64,000 nt of DNA from Bacillus safensis FO-36b (GCF_000691165.1 NZ_ASJD01000006.1:62001-126000), one strand, 5' to 3'; counted from the first letter of the stretch, positions 33,827 to 42,991 are shown. Numbers and translations: made by a program. The notes: a model not told the origin generated them from the letters alone.

Positions 33827-34541
33827 GTTTATGGCCTCCAAGTCTTTTGAAAATTTCTTCGTATGCATTCGTTAAGCCGCCCAGGTTTCGTCTGAACACG
33901 TCTTTATCAAGCTTTTCGTTTGTATCTTTGTCCCAAAGCCTGCACGTATCAGGTGAAATCTCATCAGCTAGCAAAACACGATTCTCGTGATCTATTCCGA
34001 ATTCAAGCTTGAAATCAATTAAATTCACATGGCAGTCTGAGAAGATTTGCTTTAACTCTTCATTCACTTGTCTTGTGATTGTTTTCATTTCCTCGACCTG
34101 CTCTGGTGTCGCTGCATCTAAAATGCGAATATGATCTTCTGTAATGAGCGGATCGCCGAGTGCATCATCTTTGTAGTAGAACTCAATCAAAGGTGTGTCC
34201 AGTTTTGTTCCCTCTGGAATGCCGAGGCGTTTTGACATACTGCCTGCCACTACATTACGTACAACCACTTCAAGCGGAACAATCTGCACCTTTTGAATGA
34301 GCTGCTCTGTTTCAGAAAGACGTTTCACAAAGTGATTGTTGATCCCTTTCTCATGAAGCATTTGAAAGATTAAGCTCGAAATTTCGTTGTTCAGTCTGCC
34401 TTTACCTTCGATTTCGGCTTTCTTTTCGCCGTTAAATGCTGTAGCTGAGTCTTTATATTCGACATATAAAATATGCTCGTCATCGGTCTGATAGATTTTT
34501 TTCGCTTTGCCTTCGTAGAGAAGTTCTTGTTTCACAGTCAT
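33819..34541 (-). CDS. purC: SAICAR synthetase
   Basis: Adds aspartate to CAIR with ATP. 240 residues; [15 protein letters not shown] at the N-terminus and SPDTCRLWD are signatures. ATG 34541 follows TTAGGAGGCC. Separated from purB by 72 bases containing a GC-rich hairpin. Confidence 0.98.
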   Translation of the reverse strand: MTVKQELLYEGKAKKIYQTDDEHILYVEYKDSATAFNGEKKAEIEGKGRLNNEISSLIFQMLHEKGINNHFVKRLSETEQLIQKVQIVPLEVVVRNVVAGSMSKRLGIPEGTKLDTPLIEFYYKDDALGDPLITEDHIRILDAATPEQVEEMKTITRQVNEELKQIFSDCHVNLIDFKLEFGIDHENRVLLADEISPDTCRLWDKDTNEKLDKDVFRRNLGGLTNAYEEIFKRLGGHKHV

Positions 34542-34584
34542 TCAGGTTGGCCTCCTAATTTGAATGTTGGCAATTTTCAGGATT

Positions 34585-34608
34585 GGGCGCCTGGCAAGCA
34601 GGCGGCCC
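34585..34608 (-). other. GC-rich hairpin in the purB-purC spacer
   Basis: On the minus strand GGGC-CGCCTG pairs with CAGGCGCCC around a 5-base loop (one bulge), just after the purB stop codon. No T run follows, so it is not a classical terminator. It may slow polymerase, guide RNA processing or set the purB/downstream mRNA ratio. Confidence 0.6.
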
Positions 34609-34613
34609 ATTTC

Positions 34614-35909
34614 TTACGCAAGACCTAGACGTTCGAAAATCATATCGACATTTTTCAAATGATAGTTGTAATCGAAGCAGTCAGCGATTTGTTCAGGTGT
34701 TAAGCGTGACGTGATTTTTTCTTCTGCTTCTACTAATGAACGGAACGGCACTTGTTTCTCCCACGCTTCCATCGCCTTTGGCTGAACCGTGTCATATGCC
34801 TCTTCACGTGCCATGCCTGTATCGATTAATGCAAGAAGAACGCGCTGTGAGTAAATTAAGCCAAGTGTGCGGTCCATGTTGCGCTTCATATTTTCAGGGA
34901 AAACCGTTAAGTTTTTCACGATGTTTGAGAAACGGTTGAGCATATAGTTCAGTGCAATCGTTGCATCTGGTAAAATGATGCGCTCAGCAGATGAATGAGA
35001 AATATCACGCTCATGCCAAAGCGGTACATTTTCATAAGCAGTCAGCATATATCCACGGATCACGCGGGCAATTCCTGTCATATTTTCAGAGCCGATTGGG
35101 TTACGCTTATGCGGCATCGCTGATGATCCTTTTTGTCCTTTTGCAAAGAACTCTTCTACTTCACGTGTTTCACTCTTTTGAAGACCACGAATTTCAACAG
35201 CAAATTTCTCAATGCTCGTTGCGACTAAAGCTAGAGTAGCCATGTAATCTGCATGGCGGTCACGCTGCAAGGTTTGGGTTGAAATTGGTGCAGCTTTGAT
35301 GCCAAGTTTCTCACATACATATTGCTCAACAAACGGGTCGATGTTCGCATATGTGCCAACAGCTCCAGAGATTTTGCCGTATTCAATACCAGCTTTTGCT
35401 TGTTTAAAACGTTCTAGGTTACGCTTCATTTCCTCGTACCAAAGAGCAAGCTTCAGGCCAAATGTTGTCGGTTCAGCGTGTACACCGTGTGTACGGCCCA
35501 TCATGACGGTATATTTGTGCTCTTTTGCTTTTTCTTTTAGTATGTCAACAAATCTCTCAATGTCCTTGAGCAGGATATCGTTCGCCTGTTTTAATAGATA
35601 TGAAAGCGCCGTATCCACTACGTCTGTCGATGTTAACCCGTAATGAACCCACTTTCTTTCTTCTCCTAGAGATTCAGATACAGCACGCGTAAAGGCAACC
35701 ACGTCGTGGCGCGTGTCCTGTTCAATCTCTAAAATACGTCCAATATCAAAGCTTGCATTCTTGCGCATGGTCACAACGTCTTCTTTCGGAATGACGCCAA
35801 GCTCTGCCCAAGCTTCACAAGCGAGAATTTCTACTTCAAGCCATGCATTAAATTTGTTTTCCTCTGTCCAGATTGCTGACATTTCTGGTCGTGCGTAACG
35901 TTCGATCAT
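34614..35909 (-). CDS. purB: Adenylosuccinate lyase
   Basis: Acts twice: on SAICAR and on adenylosuccinate, releasing fumarate. 431 residues, starts [19 protein letters not shown]; fumarase-superfamily signature [16 protein letters not shown] carries the mobile catalytic loop. ATG 35909 overlaps the purK stop by 4 bases. Confidence 0.98.
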   Translation of the reverse strand: MIERYARPEMSAIWTEENKFNAWLEVEILACEAWAELGVIPKEDVVTMRKNASFDIGRILEIEQDTRHDVVAFTRAVSESLGEERKWVHYGLTSTDVVDTALSYLLKQANDILLKDIERFVDILKEKAKEHKYTVMMGRTHGVHAEPTTFGLKLALWYEEMKRNLERFKQAKAGIEYGKISGAVGTYANIDPFVEQYVCEKLGIKAAPISTQTLQRDRHADYMATLALVATSIEKFAVEIRGLQKSETREVEEFFAKGQKGSSAMPHKRNPIGSENMTGIARVIRGYMLTAYENVPLWHERDISHSSAERIILPDATIALNYMLNRFSNIVKNLTVFPENMKRNMDRTLGLIYSQRVLLALIDTGMAREEAYDTVQPKAMEAWEKQVPFRSLVEAEEKITSRLTPEQIADCFDYNYHLKNVDMIFERLGLA

Positions 35910-37057
35910 TTCCCGTTTCCTCCATCTCTTTCAGTCCATATCTTTGTGATGTTTGTCATCCACTCATCATCGAGCTGTTTCATAAACGTCATATGCCCCA
36001 TCTTGCGGCCGGCTTTTACTTCATGCTTTCCATATAGATAAAGCTTCGCTTCTTTGAGAAGCTCAGGATGCTCTTTTGGAATGTCCACTTCATCGCCTAA
36101 TAAATTCACCATCATTCCCTCTGACAAAAGGGCTGTACCGCCAAGCGGCAAACCACATATAGCGCGGACATGCTGTTCAAACTGACTTGTCTCACATAAA
36201 TCGAGCGTGTAATGACCAGAATTATGCGGGCGCGGTGCCAGTTCATTGACGAGCAGCTTTCCGTCATTTGTCAGGAACAGTTCTACAGCAAGAGTACCAA
36301 CCAGCCCCAGCTTTTCAGCCAGTGTTGTTGCCAGTTCTTTCGCCTTCTCCTGAATGCGGTTCTCTACCCTTGCAGGCACAATGCTTTGGAACAAAATATT
36401 ATGCTTATGAATGTTCTCAGCGACTGGGAATACTGCAATCTCTCCATGAACAGAACGAGTAACGATCACTGATAGCTCCATTTGGAATGGAACCCAGCTT
36501 TCTAAAATACAAGTTCCATGTGTAAGCAGTGCAGCTGCTTCCTGAAGCTGTCCTTTTTCTTTCATGACGTACTGTCCTTTTCCGTCGTAGCCGCCTCTGC
36601 ATGTTTTCAGCACGGCTGGCAAACCGAGCACGTCCACTGCGTCTTCCAGCTCTTTTTCATCATGAATGATGCGGTAAGGCGCTACTTCACAGCCTGCGTC
36701 TACAATTCCTTTTTTCTCGGTCTCACGATTTTGAGTTAGAAGAAGAAGGTCGCTTCCTTGTGGTAAATAGGCTTCTTCCTTCAGCTGATTGAGTGCATCA
36801 TAATCAATATTTTCAAACTCATAAGTCACCACATCGCTGATTTCTGCCAGCTTTCGAATCGCTTCAAGATCACTATATGCGGCTGTGATTTCTTTATCGG
36901 CAACCTGTCCGCAAGGAGATTGTGCGACTGGATCTAGAACTGCTGCCCGGAACCCCATTTGCTTTGCGCTGACAGCCATGTATCTGCCAAGCTGTCCGCC
37001 GCCAATGATCCCGATGGTTGCGTTTGGAAAAATGGTCTGCTTAGCCAAGCTGATCAC
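35906..37057 (-). CDS. purK: N5-carboxyaminoimidazole ribonucleotide synthetase
   Basis: ATP- and bicarbonate-dependent carboxylation of AIR. 383 residues, ATP-grasp; [19 protein letters not shown] at the N-terminus, [12 protein letters not shown] and [14 protein letters not shown] later. The frame opens with GTG 37057, overlapping purE by 17 bases; TTG 37048 is an alternative. Neither has a strong ribosome site, so coupling to purE translation is likely. Confidence 0.97.
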   Translation of the reverse strand: MISLAKQTIFPNATIGIIGGGQLGRYMAVSAKQMGFRAAVLDPVAQSPCGQVADKEITAAYSDLEAIRKLAEISDVVTYEFENIDYDALNQLKEEAYLPQGSDLLLLTQNRETEKKGIVDAGCEVAPYRIIHDEKELEDAVDVLGLPAVLKTCRGGYDGKGQYVMKEKGQLQEAAALLTHGTCILESWVPFQMELSVIVTRSVHGEIAVFPVAENIHKHNILFQSIVPARVENRIQEKAKELATTLAEKLGLVGTLAVELFLTNDGKLLVNELAPRPHNSGHYTLDLCETSQFEQHVRAICGLPLGGTALLSEGMMVNLLGDEVDIPKEHPELLKEAKLYLYGKHEVKAGRKMGHMTFMKQLDDEWMTNITKIWTERDGGNGK

Positions 37058-37529
37058 TGCTTTCTAGTACAGTCTGTTTTGTCTGCTCTCTTCTTTCTTC
37101 AAGACGAGCTGCGACCTTTTCATCAAATGCTGAAATCATTTGTGCGGCAAGAAGGCCTGCATTTGTTGCACCGGCTTTGCCAATTGCTACTGTAGCAACT
37201 GGTACACCGCCTGGCATTTGAACGATGGATAATAAGGAATCCAGCCCGTTTAGTGCTTTTGATTGTACAGGCACACCAATGACCGGCAGTGTCGTTTTTG
37301 CTGCGACCATCCCCGGTAAATGTGCTGCGCCTCCAGCACCGGCAATGATGACCTTTAGTCCTTTACCTCTTGCTTCAGTCGCATATTCAAACATCAAGTC
37401 AGGTGTCCGGTGTGCGGATACCACCTGTTTTTCATACGGAATGTTTAATTCCTCTAAGATGTCGCACGCATTTTTCATTGTTTCCCAATCAGATGTACTT
37501 CCCATGATGACACCTACAAGCGGCTTCAT
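37041..37529 (-). CDS. purE: N5-CAIR mutase
   Basis: Converts N5-CAIR to CAIR. 162 residues; [14 protein letters not shown] and [11 protein letters not shown] are signature motifs, with [15 protein letters not shown]. First gene of the operon; ATG 37529 has AAAGGTGGGGA upstream. Preceded by riboswitch, terminator, promoter and PurBoxes. Confidence 0.98.
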   Translation of the reverse strand: MKPLVGVIMGSTSDWETMKNACDILEELNIPYEKQVVSAHRTPDLMFEYATEARGKGLKVIIAGAGGAAHLPGMVAAKTTLPVIGVPVQSKALNGLDSLLSIVQMPGGVPVATVAIGKAGATNAGLLAAQMISAFDEKVAARLEERREQTKQTVLESSDQLG

Positions 37530-37612
37530 TTTGTCCCCACCTTTAAGCTGTTATTCGATTTTGTATCGTTTGACACGCTTCCCAAACCTAAGCAGCTTGT
37601 CAAACGCCGAAC

Positions 37613-37662
37613 AAAAAGACCCGGTCTGTATTGCAATGTTAGGAAGCAACACAAACCGGGCC
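37613..37662 (-). terminator. Regulatory intrinsic terminator in the purE leader
   Basis: On the minus strand GGCCCGGTTTGTGTTGC pairs with GCAATACAGACCGGGTC, then TTTTTG. It stands between the purine aptamer and purE and is the expression platform: purine binding should favour this terminator. Confidence 0.93.
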
Positions 37663-37711
37663 ATGGTAAGCGCTGTTCGCTTTTGAAACGCCATGTCAGT
37701 TTTGTTCACTA

Positions 37712-37785
37712 TCCTGCATAGTCCAGTCATTTACGGTAACTGGGTAGAAACTTATGGGCCATATTCCCAAGATTATATGAGGCTC
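37712..37785 (-). ncRNA. Guanine-class purine riboswitch of the pur operon
   Basis: Minus-strand RNA has every conserved block: CCTCATATAATC, GGGAATATGGCCC (P2 with loop L2), AAGTTTCTACC, the P3 arm ACCGTAAATGACT and GGACTATG closing P1. The base reading out ligand identity, the C in GGACTATG, is the guanine/hypoxanthine type rather than the U of adenine sensors. With the terminator at 37613-37662 it should switch off pur transcription when guanine or hypoxanthine is plentiful. Known upstream of purE in B. subtilis. Confidence 0.96.
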
Positions 37786-37804
37786 GTGTTTTGATTTCAT
37801 GTTT

Positions 37805-37833
37805 ATCTTAACAACGGATGTTCATGATGTCAA
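37805..37833 (-). promoter_or_regulatory. Sigma-A promoter of the pur operon
   Basis: Minus strand: TTGACA (37828-37833), exactly 17 bases, TAAGAT (37805-37810). Transcription would start about 12 bases before the riboswitch. Confidence 0.88.
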
Positions 37834-37840
37834 CGGATTT

Positions 37841-37877
37841 ATCGAACAATCTATGAAGTCGTCGTTTTAATGTTCGG
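37841..37877 (-). promoter_or_regulatory. Paired PurBoxes (PurR operator) of the pur operon
   Basis: Minus strand CCGAACATT (37869-37877) and the inverted ATTGTTCGA (37841-37850) match PurR half-sites, separated by 18 bases and placed just upstream of the -35 box. This is the known PurR/PRPP control site position in B. subtilis. Confidence 0.85.
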
Positions 37878-37879
37878 AT

Positions 37880-38080
37880 TTAGACTATTTTTCCTTCAAA
37901 TACGATTTTTTTCCCAATCGGAATGATCTGAATCGACCCATTTTCCTTCTTTTCTTGAAAAATCGGTTCCTCCATTCGACGGACAGGCGAGTAGCCTTCC
38001 GCTGCCATCTGGGACAACACTTGATCAATCGTCATGTTGTCTTCCACATAGAATTTTTTCTTCTTTGGTTTTGCGGTCAT
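37880..38080 (-). CDS. yebG: NETI-motif small protein YebG
   Basis: 66 residues, basic N-terminus ([20 protein letters not shown]), no membrane segment. The family is conserved in Bacillus next to yebE and has no known function. The start overlaps the yebE stop by 4 bases. Its 3' end lies immediately next to the PurBox of the pur operon. Confidence 0.88.
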   Translation of the reverse strand: MTAKPKKKKFYVEDNMTIDQVLSQMAAEGYSPVRRMEEPIFQEKKENGSIQIIPIGKKIVFEGKIV

Positions 38081-38631
38081 TCTTTAATTCTCCTTTTCTT
38101 CACAGCCTTCACCCAGAAGCCGCCGTGAATCGATTTGGGCTCATATGAAATGATAAACGCCTTTGAATCCAGCGTCTTAATCGTTTCATATAATTGCAGT
38201 TCATATTTCCTCGGTGTTAAAATTTGCAATGCTGTCCGGTCTCCTTCAAGACCGCCTGCTACCCAGCTGGTGACACCATATCCTTTTTCTCTCAATTGTC
38301 TTGGGAGATCGACATCCAATTCTTTTGTGATCACGTTAACAGTTGTGTAGCCAAGTGCCAGCTTCTCTTCAATTTTCATCCCGACAATGATCCCCATTCC
38401 ATAACCTAGCGCATACGCAATGACATTTTGTATTTGATCTAAGTTATCTAGAACGATACTTAACCCAATGACATAAATGAGCATTTCGATCGTACCCGCA
38501 AAAGCAGCTGCGTACCGTCTGCCTTTCATTGTTAAAATTAAACGCATGGTGGAAAAAGAAACATAAACAATATTAATCACTAAAATGATTAAAACCATGG
38601 TGAACGCATTGGATAAAAGTTGTTGAAGCAC
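38077..38631 (-). CDS. yebE: UPF0316/DUF2179 membrane protein YebE
   Basis: Membrane protein with about three N-terminal hydrophobic segments ([20 protein letters not shown] is family-typical) and a C-terminal DUF2179 domain ([21 protein letters not shown]). The frame is open from ATG 38703, but that codon has no ribosome site; GTG 38631 follows CAGGGGGTT and gives 184 residues, the length I recall for the B. subtilis protein. Function unknown; the C-terminal domain is also found in membrane proteins of the YitT family. Confidence 0.88.
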   Translation of the reverse strand: MLQQLLSNAFTMVLIILVINIVYVSFSTMRLILTMKGRRYAAAFAGTIEMLIYVIGLSIVLDNLDQIQNVIAYALGYGMGIIVGMKIEEKLALGYTTVNVITKELDVDLPRQLREKGYGVTSWVAGGLEGDRTALQILTPRKYELQLYETIKTLDSKAFIISYEPKSIHGGFWVKAVKKRRIKE

Positions 38632-38795
38632 GATTCGAACCCCCTGCACTAAAAAATCAAATAAAGCACCCCATATTCTACTAGAGAACATACCTTGATA
38701 CAATCAAATTTACGCGATCAAAACACATATATCTTTCGACAACAAGGATGGTGTTTGTTACCAAGAGTTTACCCGTTTTTTTCTCTTCTCAACAT

Positions 38796-38827
38796 GAAAA
38801 CCCCCTTTTTCAAAAAAGGAGGTTTTC
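38796..38827. terminator. Terminator after yebC
   Basis: GAAAACCCCCTTTTTT / AAAAAAGGAGGTTTTC long stem with a one-base turn, 9 bases beyond the yebC stop codon. Confidence 0.88.
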
Positions 38828-38835
38828 AGTGTGTT

Positions 38836-39627
38836 TTATCCAAATCGAACAGGAACAAGTGATGGAATCAAATACTCCCCGACTATGCCCCAGAGCAGCG
38901 CAATAATGACAAGCTCAACCAATAAAAAGACCCAGCCCGCATACATCAAATCTCCTCGTTTGGCATCATGCTCCGACTGAATCGAGCGAAAGAGCACGAC
39001 CGCAATCAACTGAAGGCCGACAAACATCATCACGGATAATATGACGGTCACATATGGAATATTCAGCATGGCAAATACAAGCCAAAGGATGGATAAAACC
39101 AAAACCGGAACAAGCGCAGCACCAAACTTCATGATCACTTCTTTCAGTGATATGTTTCCTTTTAGCATGTACTTTCCGAGCAGCCAGACGGTAAGCATCA
39201 TTAATGTCAACAAAATAAGTGTAAAGACCGCTACCTTCAAAAAGGCGTCGCCAAAAGAATAATGAATGCCAAAGCCTAATAAACGGGTCTTTGACGCCTT
39301 TAATTGAACATAGTTGCCTAAAGCAAAAAACACGCTGAATAACACAATCGAGATCCAGGCGTACTTCATACGCAATGTTTCCGCTTGATTGATGGCCCGG
39401 CTCGGTGATTTTAACATCGCCAGTCCATATGAACCGTAACGCTTAAACGCGCCTCCTGCACCTTGCAGTATACGCTGGATAGCTGAACGCCCATCATCCG
39501 CTGACTTTGAGGTTCTTCCACGTTTTGCAGCGCTTCGGCTGAGGCGGGATTGCCTTGTTTCTTGATCTATTGATGACTCTTCATTTTTCTTTTCAGATGT
39601 CCCCTGATCTTGATCTTTCTCTAACAT
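38836..39627 (-). CDS. yebC: Yip1-type multi-pass membrane protein YebC
   Basis: 263 residues: a charged, serine-rich N-terminal 60 residues and five hydrophobic segments from about residue 88 (AWISIVLFSVFFALGNYV) to the C-terminus. The spacing resembles the YIP1 domain. Role unknown. Note the name clash with the unrelated E. coli YebC. Position between pbuG and yebE matches B. subtilis. ATG 39627 has TAGGAGTTG upstream. Confidence 0.82.
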   Translation of the reverse strand: MLEKDQDQGTSEKKNEESSIDQETRQSRLSRSAAKRGRTSKSADDGRSAIQRILQGAGGAFKRYGSYGLAMLKSPSRAINQAETLRMKYAWISIVLFSVFFALGNYVQLKASKTRLLGFGIHYSFGDAFLKVAVFTLILLTLMMLTVWLLGKYMLKGNISLKEVIMKFGAALVPVLVLSILWLVFAMLNIPYVTVILSVMMFVGLQLIAVVLFRSIQSEHDAKRGDLMYAGWVFLLVELVIIALLWGIVGEYLIPSLVPVRFG

Positions 39628-39796
39628 CTCATATCAACTCCTATCCAATCCTTACAGGCTCAAGTAAATGATCTGTTCGGATGACTCCTCTTAAAGTAGC
39701 GGAGTCTCTCTATTCAGTCAAGATTCCTCGACGTTCATACGAATAGACGGATAAAAGGCAGCAGAGGTTTTAAAACGGAGAGAAAATAAGACAAAA

Positions 39797-39829
39797 CAAA
39801 AAAGCTGACAGCCTCCATCAGCTTTTTAT
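39797..39829 (-). terminator. Terminator after the yezD-like gene
   Basis: Minus strand AAAAAGCTGA / TCAGCTTTTTTG with a 9-base loop, 15 bases after the stop codon. Confidence 0.88.
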
Positions 39830-39843
39830 CACGTTGAAATCCG

Positions 39844-40026
39844 TCATGAACGATAGTGGCTCCGCTTTCCTTGCTGGACCCGGAGATTCTCCTGATGAGC
39901 GGGGAACCGAGTCTTTTTGGTCGTATCGACCTGTGTAATATGTCCATTATGAATGGTGATGACCACTGATCCATAGTCGATCCCTTTTAAAGCAGATAAA
40001 ATGTAATTCAGCTTTTGTTCATCCAT
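39844..40026 (-). CDS. yezD: YezD-family (DUF2292) small protein
   Basis: 60 residues. ILSALKGIDYGSVVITIHNG followed by ITQVDTTKKTRF is the DUF2292/YezD pattern. The family is small, cytoplasmic and of unknown function, often found near sulphur-assimilation genes elsewhere. ATG 40026 follows GGGGGATGAG, 11 bases after the stop of the 53-residue gene upstream, so the two form a small operon. Confidence 0.82.
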   Translation of the reverse strand: MDEQKLNYILSALKGIDYGSVVITIHNGHITQVDTTKKTRFPAHQENLRVQQGKRSHYRS

Positions 40027-40037
40027 CGCTCATCCCC

Positions 40038-40199
40038 CTATTTTTGTTTTCGCTCTTTTAAATAGAGAACCTCATTTTCCAGCTCATGAATCGTATAATG
40101 CATGAGCGCTTCCTGTTTTTCTTCATGCCCCCATAAAAGGAGCTTTTGAATCAGCACCTGCTTTTTTCGTTCAATCACCTGTCTAAGCCAGCGTGACAA
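40038..40199 (-). CDS. Small basic protein, FbpA-like, TTG start
   Basis: 53-residue frame beginning LSRWLRQVIERKKQVLI and ending ELENEVLYLKERKQK. The start is TTG (40197-40199), 7 bases after a strong GGGGAGGAG site. The pattern KK-x-LI-x-KLL...G... then a TIHELENE motif resembles the Fur-regulated basic protein FbpA family (lysine-rich, ends with LSELE), though the similarity is modest. It precedes the yezD-like gene by 11 bases and follows a promoter plus hairpin. An ATG just upstream of the TTG hits a stop after seven codons, so TTG is required. Confidence 0.65.
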   Translation of the reverse strand: MSRWLRQVIERKKQVLIQKLLLWGHEEKQEALMHYTIHELENEVLYLKERKQK

Positions 40200-40228
40200 A
40201 AGACATCTCCTCCCCTTTTAAATGTCTA

Positions 40229-40284
40229 CAAGAAAAAAAGGCACCCTGAAACCTTCTATTAAAAAGGAAATCAAAGCGCCTTTG
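40229..40284 (-). terminator. Terminator-like hairpin between promoter and the 53-residue gene
   Basis: Minus strand AAAGGCGC ... GTGCCTTTTTTT with internal pairing CCTTTTT/GAAGG. It sits downstream of the promoter at 40294-40340 and upstream of the gene's ribosome site, so it is a candidate attenuator rather than a pbuG terminator, which has its own hairpin. Confidence 0.6.
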
Positions 40285-40307
40285 GTGATCCAATCAGCGA
40301 ATTATGT

Positions 40308-40342
40308 CTTTTTATCATAAACACATAATTCCTATAAGTCAA
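40308..40342 (-). promoter_or_regulatory. Predicted sigma-A promoter for the 53-residue gene and yezD
   Basis: Minus strand TTGACT, 17 bases, TATGAT, within 40308-40342. Both boxes and the spacing fit sigma-A well. Confidence 0.6.
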
Positions 40343-40363
40343 CTATGTTTTGATTTTTTTAAC

Positions 40364-40395
40364 AAAAAAAACAGCAGCTTCTATGAGCTGCTGTT
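40364..40395 (-). terminator. Intrinsic terminator after pbuG
   Basis: Minus strand AACAGCAGCT / AGCTGCTGTT with a 6-base loop, followed by TTTTTTTT, 12 bases after the pbuG stop codon. Confidence 0.92.
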
Positions 40396-40407
40396 TCGGA
40401 TGTTCAA

Positions 40408-41733
40408 TTAATGATTTAAGAAAGCAAAATATAGAATAAAGATGACAAACAACCCGTACATAATTGGATGCACTTCTTTCGCTTTCCCTTTAAAGATCAT
40501 GGTGATTGGGTAGAAAATAAAGCCAACCGCAATCCCTGTTGCAATACTGTATGTCAGTGGCATCATAATCATCGTTAAGAACGCTGGTACCGCAATTTCA
40601 AAACGATCCCATGCAATCTTCGCCAGCGGAGCGACCATCAGTGCACCGACAATGATCAAAGCAGGTGCTGTCACATTCGATGTAACGATGGATAAAAGCG
40701 GTGAGAAGAACATTGCAAGCAAGAAGAAAATGCCTGTGACGACCGCTGCAAAACCAGAACGCGCACCAGCAGCTACACCTGAGCTAGATTCAACATAAGA
40801 TGTTGTTGTAGATGTACCAAGAACAGAACCTACAACAATAGAAGAAGAATCCGCCAGCAGTGCTCTTCCTGCACGAGGCAGCTCATTATTTTTCATTAAA
40901 CCAGCCTGCGTTGCCACAGCCACAAGTGTACCAGCTGTATCAAAGAACCCAACGAATAGGAACGTTAAAATCACGACAAGCATTTGAATCGAGAAAATTT
41001 CTGGCAAGTGAATCAAGGCTTGACCAAAGGTTGGGGACAAGCTTGGAATACTTCCCACAATTTGAGATGGTACTGGCACAAGACCAAAGATCATCCCAGC
41101 AATAGCTGTCACGAGCATTCCAATGAAGACACCTGCATTCACTCGAAGAACCATTAAAATAACCGTCACAACGATACCAAACACCGTTAACAGAACAGGA
41201 CCACTATGAATGTTCCCAATCGAAACGAGCGTATTATCATTATTGGCGATAATGCCAGAGCCTTGCAGACCGACAAACGTAATGAACAAACCAATACCTG
41301 CACCAACTGCCAGCTTCAGCTCAGCCGGAATGGCATTAATGATTTTTTCACGGAAACCTGTTAAAGAAAGAGCAACGAAAATCAATCCTGAAACAAACAC
41401 ACCTGAAAGTGCTGCTTCCCATTTGATGCCCATACCAAGCACAACCGAAAAGGCGAAGAACGCATTCAGACCCATACCGGGTGCTATCGCAATCGGATAC
41501 CTGGCGATCAATCCCATCAGAATACACCCTGCAGCAGAAGCTAACGCCGTCGCTGTAAAGACTGCTCCCTGATCAATACGTAATTTATCTGGAAAATCCG
41601 GTACCGACACTAATGCAAGTGTGATCGGATTGACAAACAGAATATAAGCCATCGACAAAAATGTGGTTAAACCACCGATGATCTCTCTGCGGTAATTCGT
41701 ACCTAATTCATCAAACTGAAAAAACTGTTTCAA
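40408..41733 (-). CDS. pbuG: Hypoxanthine/guanine permease
   Basis: AzgA-type purine permease (NCS2-related), 441 residues with 12-14 hydrophobic segments. NPITLALVSVPDFPDKLRID, GLNAFFAFSVVLGMG and LFVGFFDTAGTLVAVA are family landmarks. It imports hypoxanthine and guanine in symport with protons. The start codon is TTG (41731-41733) behind GGGAG. Control by a purine riboswitch and PurR-like box is visible upstream. In B. subtilis guaA is the upstream neighbour; here 10 kb of accessory DNA separates them. Confidence 0.97.
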   Translation of the reverse strand: MKQFFQFDELGTNYRREIIGGLTTFLSMAYILFVNPITLALVSVPDFPDKLRIDQGAVFTATALASAAGCILMGLIARYPIAIAPGMGLNAFFAFSVVLGMGIKWEAALSGVFVSGLIFVALSLTGFREKIINAIPAELKLAVGAGIGLFITFVGLQGSGIIANNDNTLVSIGNIHSGPVLLTVFGIVVTVILMVLRVNAGVFIGMLVTAIAGMIFGLVPVPSQIVGSIPSLSPTFGQALIHLPEIFSIQMLVVILTFLFVGFFDTAGTLVAVATQAGLMKNNELPRAGRALLADSSSIVVGSVLGTSTTTSYVESSSGVAAGARSGFAAVVTGIFFLLAMFFSPLLSIVTSNVTAPALIIVGALMVAPLAKIAWDRFEIAVPAFLTMIMMPLTYSIATGIAVGFIFYPITMIFKGKAKEVHPIMYGLFVIFILYFAFLNH

Positions 41734-41790
41734 GCCAACTGACTCCCTTCATGTCCTTTTGCTTTAGCCTGCCCCATTCACTAGTCAAAT

Positions 41791-41820
41791 AAAAAACGCC
41801 CCAACAATTTTGGGACGCTT
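41791..41820 (-). terminator. Regulatory terminator in the pbuG leader
   Basis: Minus strand AAGCGTCCC / GGGGCGTTTTTT with loop AAAATTGTT. Stands between aptamer and start codon and serves as the riboswitch expression platform. Confidence 0.88.
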
Positions 41821-41892
41821 GACTACATATGTGAATTCAGACTGTGACATAAAACAAGAACAATGCATGATTTATATCAAACGAGTGTGAAT

Positions 41893-41963
41893 TGACGTAG
41901 TCAAGCCATTTACGGTAGCTTGGTAGAAACTTGCGGGCCATATCCCCGCGATTATACGACTTC
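41893..41963 (-). ncRNA. Guanine-class purine riboswitch of pbuG
   Basis: Minus-strand RNA shows GTCGTATAATCGCGGGGATATGGCCCGC (split P1/P2 at 41936-41963), AAGTTTCTACC, the P3 arm AAGCTACCGTAAATGGCTT and GACTACG. Ligand-reading base is C, the guanine/hypoxanthine type. The purE leader aptamer shares the loop sequences but has different stems, so the two are independent copies. Confidence 0.96.
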
Positions 41964-41985
41964 TATCTATTTGATTTCTGTGTCT

Positions 41986-42014
41986 ATTGTACCAACTTCA
42001 TTTTTAAAACACAA
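41986..42014 (-). promoter_or_regulatory. Predicted sigma-A promoter of pbuG
   Basis: Minus strand TTGTGT (42009-42014), 17 bases, TACAAT (41986-41991), about 20 bases before the riboswitch. Confidence 0.7.
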
Positions 42015-42022
42015 TACGAAAA

Positions 42023-42049
42023 GCGAACATTTTTCAAAGAAATGTCCGC
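42023..42049 (-). promoter_or_regulatory. PurBox-like inverted repeat upstream of pbuG
   Basis: GCGAACATTT and AAATGTCCGC form an inverted repeat immediately upstream of the -35 box. Each half resembles the PurR half-site CGAACATT, and pbuG is a PurR target in B. subtilis. The centre spacing (about 7-10 bases) is shorter than the pur operon pair, which weakens the call. Confidence 0.5.
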
Positions 42050-42094
42050 TTCATTCGTCTTATTACACGAATTTGGAAAATCACATCTAGTTCT

Positions 42095-42991
42095 TTATAC
42101 ACCCTTCCCCAAATCCTTCTCTTTTGCAAAAACCGCTTCGGCTACACGGAAAAACTCTTTCACTGCCGGAGAAGCTTGAGAGAGAGACGGACAGGCGAGC
42201 GCAACCTCACGATGATGAGAGACATTCAGCTGGCGAATATGCACAAGCTGCTGCGTTTTTAAAAATAACTCCGGACCTATCGTGACGCCAAGTCCTTCTC
42301 CGACCATACGGGCAATGGTCGTACAATCATGAACTTCAAATAAAACAGCTGGCTTCATTTGCGCCTCCGAAAAAATATCCTCTACATGTGATTGATACAT
42401 GCCAGTCGGCATAATAAATGGTTCACCCGCCAAATCTGTTATATCTACAATGGGCTGCTGTTCATATCGATGATTTGGGTGATAGGCGACCACCATCTCA
42501 TCTTTCATAAGTGGCAGTAAATCAAAAGCTTCATCCGCATGGCCTTTTACAACAAATCCAACATCAATGATGCCAGAATCCAGCCACTCCAATATTTCTT
42601 CATACGTTCCCTCATAGAATTTAAATTCGATTTTTGGATGTTTTTTCTGATAGCTTACAAGCAGCTTAGGCAATAAACAAGCAGAGGCACTGGCAAATGT
42701 GCCGATACGAATCATACCTGTTTCAATATTTTTCGTTAACGCAATTTCTTGCTGGATTTTCTCGACTCTATTTAACACTTCTCTAATATGCGGGAGAAGG
42801 GTCTGACCAATATCCGTCAGCATAATGCCCTTTTTTCGGTCGCGAATGAATAAAGACACACCCCACTCTGACTCTACATTCGCCACTGCATGACTGACAG
42901 CTGACTGTGTCATATTTAATGCTTCAGCTGCTGCTGTAAAACTGCCAAGCTCCACTACTTTTGCAATAATATCAAAACGAACAAAACTCAT
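42095..42991 (-). CDS. yybE: LysR-family regulator (YybE-like)
   Basis: 298-residue LysR regulator: N-terminal winged HTH (SFTAAAEALNMTQSAVSHAV, residues 17-36), then a substrate-binding fold. It is divergent from an MFS exporter gene, 100 bases apart, the same arrangement as B. subtilis yybE-yybF, so it probably controls that exporter. ATG 42991 follows GAAGGAGATG. A perfect 16-base palindrome overlaps the start codon and could be an autoregulatory site. Its place beside pbuG differs from B. subtilis, where yybE is far away. Confidence 0.82.
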   Translation of the reverse strand: MSFVRFDIIAKVVELGSFTAAAEALNMTQSAVSHAVANVESEWGVSLFIRDRKKGIMLTDIGQTLLPHIREVLNRVEKIQQEIALTKNIETGMIRIGTFASASACLLPKLLVSYQKKHPKIEFKFYEGTYEEILEWLDSGIIDVGFVVKGHADEAFDLLPLMKDEMVVAYHPNHRYEQQPIVDITDLAGEPFIMPTGMYQSHVEDIFSEAQMKPAVLFEVHDCTTIARMVGEGLGVTIGPELFLKTQQLVHIRQLNVSHHREVALACPSLSQASPAVKEFFRVAEAVFAKEKDLGKGV

